Source: Lineus longissimus (taxonomy: Eukaryota; Nemertea; Pilidiophora; Heteronemertea; Lineidae). Taken from it: 64,000 nucleotides of DNA. The stretch's first letter is position 1. Each line of letters opens with the position of its first letter. Shown piece after piece: positions 59,716-64,000 of this stretch. The notes under the pieces are model-generated. The model saw only the letters and a program-made list of their open reading frames with translations, was not told the origin of the DNA and did no database searches. The stretch is taken from assembly GCF_910592395.1 (NCBI RefSeq), contig NC_088310.1:7883501-7947500 (forward strand), written 5' to 3'. A program made the translations under genes and the position numbers.

Positions 59716-59880
59716 CTCGACCTTTTGGAGTTTGGCCTCGATGTTACACCTGTCACCACGCGTGTCGCTGCACGAGGCCAACTTCTCCTTAGCGGTGTTG
59801 ACCCACTCGTAGGCCTCGGCGTAGATGTCCTTGTACTCCTGGTGCTCGGTCACACCGTTGTCACACCTCCTCACCAAGTC
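59716..59880 (-). CDS. Exon 7, 165-bp cassette exon, 55 codons
   Basis: Phase 0/0; donor GAG|GTGAGA, acceptor CAG after a short pyrimidine tract. Contains 'YEWVNTAKEKLASC' and 'SDTRGDRCNIEAKL', the clearest copy of the C.D..GD signature. Confidence 0.87.
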
Positions 59881-59931
59881 CTGAAAGGCAAGAACGCAAT
59901 CATCAGTTTCTAGTTTTACTTCAACACTGCA

Positions 59932-60045
59932 CCTGGATGGTTTATTCTCTAGGGAGTATTCCCCCTCCAAGGCTGGATGAGCGTTATAACGTGCCACTAG
60001 GGTTAGGCCCCAATTGGGTTTATTGGCCTTGTGACTCCGTCTCTG
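59932..60045. repeat. Dispersed repeat, copy 2 (inverted)
   Basis: 'GGGAGTATTCCCCCTCCAAG' to 'CAATTGGGTTTATTGGCCTT', the inverse of the 12-kb copy, in the exon 6-7 intron. Confidence 0.55.
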
Positions 60046-60226
60046 GCTGAATCATTAGTTGATTCGACCCAGGACTTGAGCAGACAACATCTACGATAAA
60101 CCTCCCCTCCAAAAGAAACGTATTGGTGAGAAATTTTTTGAAGGAAAGTTGATCATATCAACTGTCTGAACAAAGTTTCTGCATCATCTTTGTCAATTTC
60201 AGCACCAGCAGGACAGCTTCACTTAC

Positions 60227-60379
60227 CCCGACCTTTTCCATGAGGACTTCGTAGCGTGCCACCTGCTGGTTGACCTGAGAAGCGATACTGGTATCGCTGG
60301 TCGCTGCCTGCAGGCCGGCCGCCTTCTCATTCAAGTTGTTGACGGAGGCCAGGTGGCTGTTGATGTTCAGTTGCAGAAT
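60227..60379 (-). CDS. Exon 6, 153-bp cassette exon, 51 codons
   Basis: Phase 0/0; acceptor CTTTCCAG, donor GGG|GTAAGT. Begins 'ILQLNINSHLASVNNL' and ends 'QVARYEVLMEKVG'. The pattern of an isolated helix with 'QLN.RYE.L' matches other 51-codon exons. Confidence 0.85.
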
Positions 60380-60735
60380 CTGGAAAGAGGGACACGAAGA
60401 TGGAATTCTGATGGCTTGCAAGACAATATCATACATGAAGGCGTCACATTTCTCTCTTGGTTTGTTGTGCCTGTTTGGGATCAATCAGTTGGTACTCACT
60501 TGTCCACTAAGATAAGCTATCTATCTTTTCTGCCTGGCTCCAGGGTAATGGCCATGTTTGGTCCCTACAGATACTTGGCCTGGGTGGCTACTTTTGACCT
60601 GGGTTCTCTGCTGTCTGCCCCGCAGCTGTTATCATGACATGATGTCTTAACTGACTTGGTTCTGGCATTACGTCAGAGAATCTTACAGGGGAAAACTGGA
60701 ATAATCTGGTACTCCACTGGGTCACAGAATCTTAC

Positions 60736-61539
60736 CTTGACTCGTTCGAGCTGAGATTTCTTCTCCGACAGTGTCGCCTGGAGTTCCGTCTCGAGCTTCA
60801 CGGAGTTCTCCATCTCGTTCAGCCACTTGGCAAGCTGCTCCGACCCCTCGTCATACATGGACAACTGCGACAGACAATTCTCCAACTTGCCCTTATTCTC
60901 GTTCATCTGACTCATGGTGTTGTCCCAGCTCTGCTGCAGCGACTGCATGTCGCGCCGCATCTGGTCACGGCCGGTCGACGACGTGTTCGGCAGAACCATC
61001 TGAAGATTATCCGCAGCAGTTTGTAGCTTCCGGAACCCGTCATCACGCATGTTTGCCAAGTCTTGCAAGTGCACAAGTTTGCTTCCGATTTCATCACGGT
61101 CCCCGTCAGTGCCGAGACATTGGTCCAGTTGACTGTTGAAGTTGTTTTGCCAGGCTTTGCACGCGTCGAAAGCCTCGCAAAAGTTCTGGTTGTCGATGAC
61201 GTATTGGTCCCATCGGCGGAGTAGCTCCTTGATGTTTTGACAAAGAGTCTCGTATCTTGTGTTGAGCTGCGAGGCCTGACTCGAGACGTACTTATCTCCA
61301 CCTGTCCGCACCACAGCCTGAGCGCGGTCGGTCAGGGTGTCAAAATCATCCTGGTGGTCCACGATATTGGCATGCAGGGCCTTTAGTTTCTCCAACTGGG
61401 CTTGTTTTTCGGGAAGAGTCGGTTTTAATTCGACATCTCTGAGTTTGTGTTCCGTTTCCTTCAGCCAGGCAGAGCAGGTGTCGCAACTTTCATCATAAGC
61501 TTTCCATTGGGCAACACTGTTCTCAAGGTCTGCTTTGGT
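60736..61539 (-). CDS. Exon 5, long exon with about 2.5 spectrin repeats, 268 codons
   Basis: 804 bp, phase 0/0; acceptor CTTTTCAG, donor AAG|GTAAGA. It holds the second half of the exon-4 module (ending 'LPEKQAQLEKLK'), a fused 51+55 part ('LHANIVDHQDD' through 'CLGTDGDRDEIG') and a complete 109-residue module ('VLPNTSSTGRDQMRRDM' to 'LSEKKSQLERVK'). Several ancestral exons seem fused by intron loss. It is the largest spectrin exon in the window. Confidence 0.9.
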
Positions 61540-61834
61540 CTGAAAAGAAAGAAATATACCGGTTCATTCAACTATTCAAAGTGATTTATTTTTCTGTTGA
61601 CTTTATCACACTATCAACAAGATTACAAGAGGCAAAAAACAGTCAAGTCAGCATTTGATAGGTACTATAAGATGGGGTGACACTGCCCCAAAGTGGGGCA
61701 AAAGGGCCCCCCCCAGGGCCAGCTTCACCCCACTTTACGGCAAGCAAAGTGCCTGATTAAAAGGTACAGTATGCAAACATTGAAGGGTTGAAGTATCGGA
61801 GGAAATCAGAATCCGAATTTGAAAACTGACGTAC

Positions 61835-61999
61835 CTCAGACAAGGCACTGATGAAGGTCGCCCAGTCTGCCTTCAGAGAATCTACTTCGTGGATGATGGT
61901 GTCTCGTCCTGTCGTTGCAGTGTTTGGAATCACTCGCTCCGACATTGAAACAATGTTGTTGACCCTCGGATCACCTTCAAGCTTGGTCGACATCATGTC
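61835..61999 (-). CDS. Exon 4, first half of the 109-residue module, 55 codons
   Basis: Phase 0/0; acceptor TTTTTTCTTCAG, donor GAG|GTACGT. It contains 'VIPNTATTGRDTIIHEV'. Its ~327-bp module is split here from exon 5 after residue 55, a different intron position from the splits at exons 8/9 and 15/16. Confidence 0.86.
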
Positions 62000-62101
62000 C
62001 TGAAGAAAAAACAAAATGAACTTACAAATCTTTTCAGGACGAGATCTTTTGCAAACGATCATGGCCACTAACACAACCAGTTCAACCGACAAATTTCATA
62101 G

Positions 62102-62285
62102 TAGAGTAGAACCTCTCTATAAAGGACACCATTGGAACTGACAAGTGCTGTCCTTTACAGAGAAGAGGTGTCCTGATTATAGAGTTCAAACTGAATGGAA
62201 ACAACCACTTTGGGACCAAAACTAGAGTCCTGAATGGAGAGGTGGTCCTTAAAAGAAAGTTGTCCGCTAAGGGAGGTTCCACTAT
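62102..62285. mobile_element. pogo/Tc1-type MITE, complete copy
   Basis: TA-flanked inverted ends: GAGTAGAACCTCTCTATAAA and (inverted) AGTGGAACCTCCCTTAGCGG. 'CAGTGGAACCTC' ends are typical of pogo-like Tc1/mariner derivatives. Starts 8-9 nt from the exon 3 donor. Confidence 0.65.
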
Positions 62286-62293
62286 ATTCTCAC

Positions 62294-62611
62294 CTGTATT
62301 CTCTCTAGACGACTCTGCACGGCGTGCCGGTCACCGCTGACGTCAGCGCACATCGACAGCCTCTCTTTCATCGTGCACAGCCAATCGCGACACTCGACAA
62401 ACCCGTCATAATACTGTTGATGTTCGCGTACGAAGTCCTCGTACTGTTTTACGTAATCTTTAGCGGTGCTGCACAGGTTGTTGTACTTCTTCCTGTAGTC
62501 GGATAACTGCGCGGCGATTCTCTGGTCGCCGCTACTGCTGGCCAAGGCCTGCGCCTTATCGCTGACGCCATCGATGACACGCTGATAGGACTGGACATCT
62601 TGGTGAAGGGT
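62294..62611 (-). CDS. Exon 3, fused 153+165 cassette exon, 106 codons
   Basis: Phase 0/0. It encodes in one exon what other modules split in two: 'TLHQDVQSYQRVIDG' to 'AKDYVKQYED' (51 codons), then 'WLCTMKERLSMCADVSGDR' (55 codons). The 5' splice site is CAG|GTGAGA. A pogo-type MITE starts about 8 nt inside the following intron. Confidence 0.88.
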
Positions 62612-62845
62612 CTGAAATATCGATGAAAATCTCACATTTAAGTCCTCTCTCTGGAAAAGTATGACTTATATACAGTCCTTTGCCAGGAATTCATGCTCAA
62701 AATGCTTTTGAAATCCAAATCACACATTTGAGTCCTCATTTCAAGTTCACCCATTGCCCAACCGAAATATTACAAGAAATCCGATATAATATCGGTTACT
62801 CATCTGTTCTGGGGGAGGAAAAAAACTTTTGAGATGGTCCCTTAC

Positions 62846-63172
62846 CTTGTAGCTCTGGAGCTGGACCTTCTTCTCCTCCAGAGTGGACTTCAGCAACAAC
62901 TCCAGACTCAACTGCCCCTCCACATTCTTCATCCAATCCTCAAGCTGACCGAAGCTATCGTCAATTGACGTCCACTGCATGAGATTCGTCTCGAGCTTGC
63001 GCTGAGCGGTCGTGAGTTCATCGTACAAGTTCTCCCATTCGAGTTTGAGACCTCGTAATTCTTGGCGGACAGTCTCACGTCCTTCTGACGCAGTGTTGGG
63101 GTAGAGTTTTTCGCCGGACTCAACAGTTGCGTTCAGTTTAGCGAAACCAACCTCTTTACTCCTGAGGAGCTC
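62846..63172 (-). CDS. Exon 2, full spectrin repeat module, 109 codons
   Basis: Phase 0/0; acceptor GCATTTCAG, donor AAG|GTAAGG. It starts 'ELLRSKEVGFAKL', has the module signature 'YPNTASEGRETVRQEL' and ends 'LEEKKVQLQSYK'. It is the 327-bp cassette member: one repeat boundary plus most of the next repeat. Confidence 0.88.
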
Positions 63173-63546
63173 CTGAAATGCAAATAAAGTGACCGGGTGA
63201 AACTTAGATATGTGGACCTCTTTTTAGCTAGAGACTTATCTTCTTTAGGAAAATACCATGCATATTCCACAAAGTCTCAGACACTTAAAGATCCAGAAGT
63301 GAGGTTGGCTTGGCTCAGGACCTAAACGCAACATTATATTTACCTTCACAACTTTAGATTGGGGACAAATTAAATATATTGACTCATATACTGACTCACA
63401 CAAACTTGATCACTTCAAGGATAAGCTGTTTGCCAATAACTAATCAGACAAGCCAGACATTAAAGGAAACAAAACTGGTTCGGTAGACCCCCAAACTGCC
63501 CCCGGCCAGAAAATCTCCAAGCAAACAAACTGCCCCATCTACTTAC

Positions 63547-63711
63547 GTTGACTTGATCCTGCTTCCCGTCCAATTCGGCCCTGCTCCCAGAGAGGTCAGT
63601 GCAGTCTTTCGACTTCTCCTTGGCATTCCTAAGCCAGGACGAGCAGTCAGAGTAGCTCTCCTTGTAAAGCTCATGCTCCGATACATTCTGCTCACACTTC
63701 TTTACAATCTC
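63547..63711 (-). CDS. Exon 1 (visible), spectrin repeat part, 55 codons
   Basis: Phase 0 at both ends; acceptor ..TTTTGCAG, donor AAC|GTAAGT. It is the 165-bp member of the cassette and holds the helix with 'CSSWLRNAKEK', then 'DCTDLSGSRAELDGK', a variant of the usual C.D.SGDR. The exons that precede it lie beyond 63,711; the remaining 290 bases to the window end show no exon. Confidence 0.85.
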
Positions 63712-64000
63712 CTGCAAAACAAAATGTTACGATGAATATAACAAATTTATATCAATAATCCCTGAACACCTCATTGACTATCTGCTATTACCAAGAGAGA
63801 CAAATCACATCTCCAATGTCTGCAACATGTGAGGCCTACCTAACATTTCGAAGACCCCCCCCCCCAACAAAATGGAGATATATTGGCAATATCAAAGCAG
63901 TTTTACTGATAACAGCGTATTGCTAGGTTCTCTTATTTGCACAAAGTGATCAGCTGACCTGTATTTCTTTACTTATTTCAAAGGGGAAAATTCCTACAAA

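Larger units (their letters stand above)
5599..63711 (-). other. Giant spectrin-repeat gene, nesprin/MSP-300-like, partial at both ends
   Basis: Gene-level entry covering exons 1-53 (numbered from the first exon visible here, not from the true start). Nearly every exon has an upstream polypyrimidine-AG and a downstream GT[A/G]AG-type donor, and phases chain without a break. The translation is helical, heptad-like and about 107 residues periodic, with a conserved Trp in helix A, as in spectrin repeats. Block 1 modules carry an 'NT..GR..IR.EL..L...W' element and a 'WL....E.L..C.D..GD' element; I associate this style with nesprin/MSP-300 giants, which link the nuclear envelope or Z-disc to actin and microtubules. 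Alternatives are a spectraplakin (dystonin/MACF) or another spectrin-repeat giant. There are no CH, GAS2, EF-hand or KASH domains in the window. Spectrin-repeat identity is firm; the family call is moderate. Alternative 3' ends are likely: a short form stops in exon 33, a long form skips it. Confidence 0.8.

Noticed and set aside
1-64000. Plus-strand protein-coding genes
   Set aside because: Plus-strand frames are short, mostly antisense to spectrin exons or inside repeats; only the LINE remnant shows a family signature.

Overview
The window is animal nuclear DNA, most likely from a marine invertebrate. Coding sequence comes as short minus-strand exons with canonical GT-AG borders. They are separated by introns full of miniature transposons, tRNA-derived SINEs and tandem arrays. 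I cannot name the species; a lophotrochozoan such as a mollusc fits, but this is a guess.

Nearly all of it (63,711 down to 5,599) is one giant gene on the minus strand, partial at both ends. I reconstructed 53 exons by eye from splice borders, phase and repeat periodicity. It encodes a rod of spectrin-type triple-helical repeats, best matched to the nesprin/MSP-300 giant family (a family call, not a proven orthologue). No actin-binding CH domains and no KASH anchor are in the window; they would lie outside it.

Block 1 (63,711-37,690, 31 exons plus a probable 12-nt micro-exon, about 2,320 codons) is a two-repeat supermodule of about 215 residues. It is typically encoded by exons of 153, 165 and about 327 bp, almost all phase 0, reiterated about ten times. 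Block 2 (18,909-5,599, 20 exons, about 1,493 codons) is built differently: about one spectrin repeat (~108 codons) per exon or exon pair.

Between the blocks lies one large exon (27,118-24,845, 757 codons plus stop). It is not spectrin-like but disordered, Ser/Pro-rich and carries 11 TQT plus 5 further QT tripeptides, the core of dynein light chain LC8 binding motifs. It is followed by a 3.4-kb 3' UTR and a well-formed poly(A) site near 21,480. Exon 32 ends in phase 0, and both this exon and exon 34 start in phase 0. The sequence therefore allows a short form (spectrin rod ending in a TQT tail) and a long form (rod continuing into block 2). This choice of a multivalent LC8-type tail or a longer rod is the most interesting candidate system here.

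Non-coding highlights: an intronic array of duplicated exon-34 5' splice sites; an array of acceptor-like sequences before exon 14; four introns with a transposable element starting within about 15 nt of the 5' splice site; an inverted pair of TTAA-flanked MITEs; two 470-bp near-identical elements; an intronic candidate promoter with MEF2 and CRE sites; and several satellite-like arrays. No plus-strand gene is supported.
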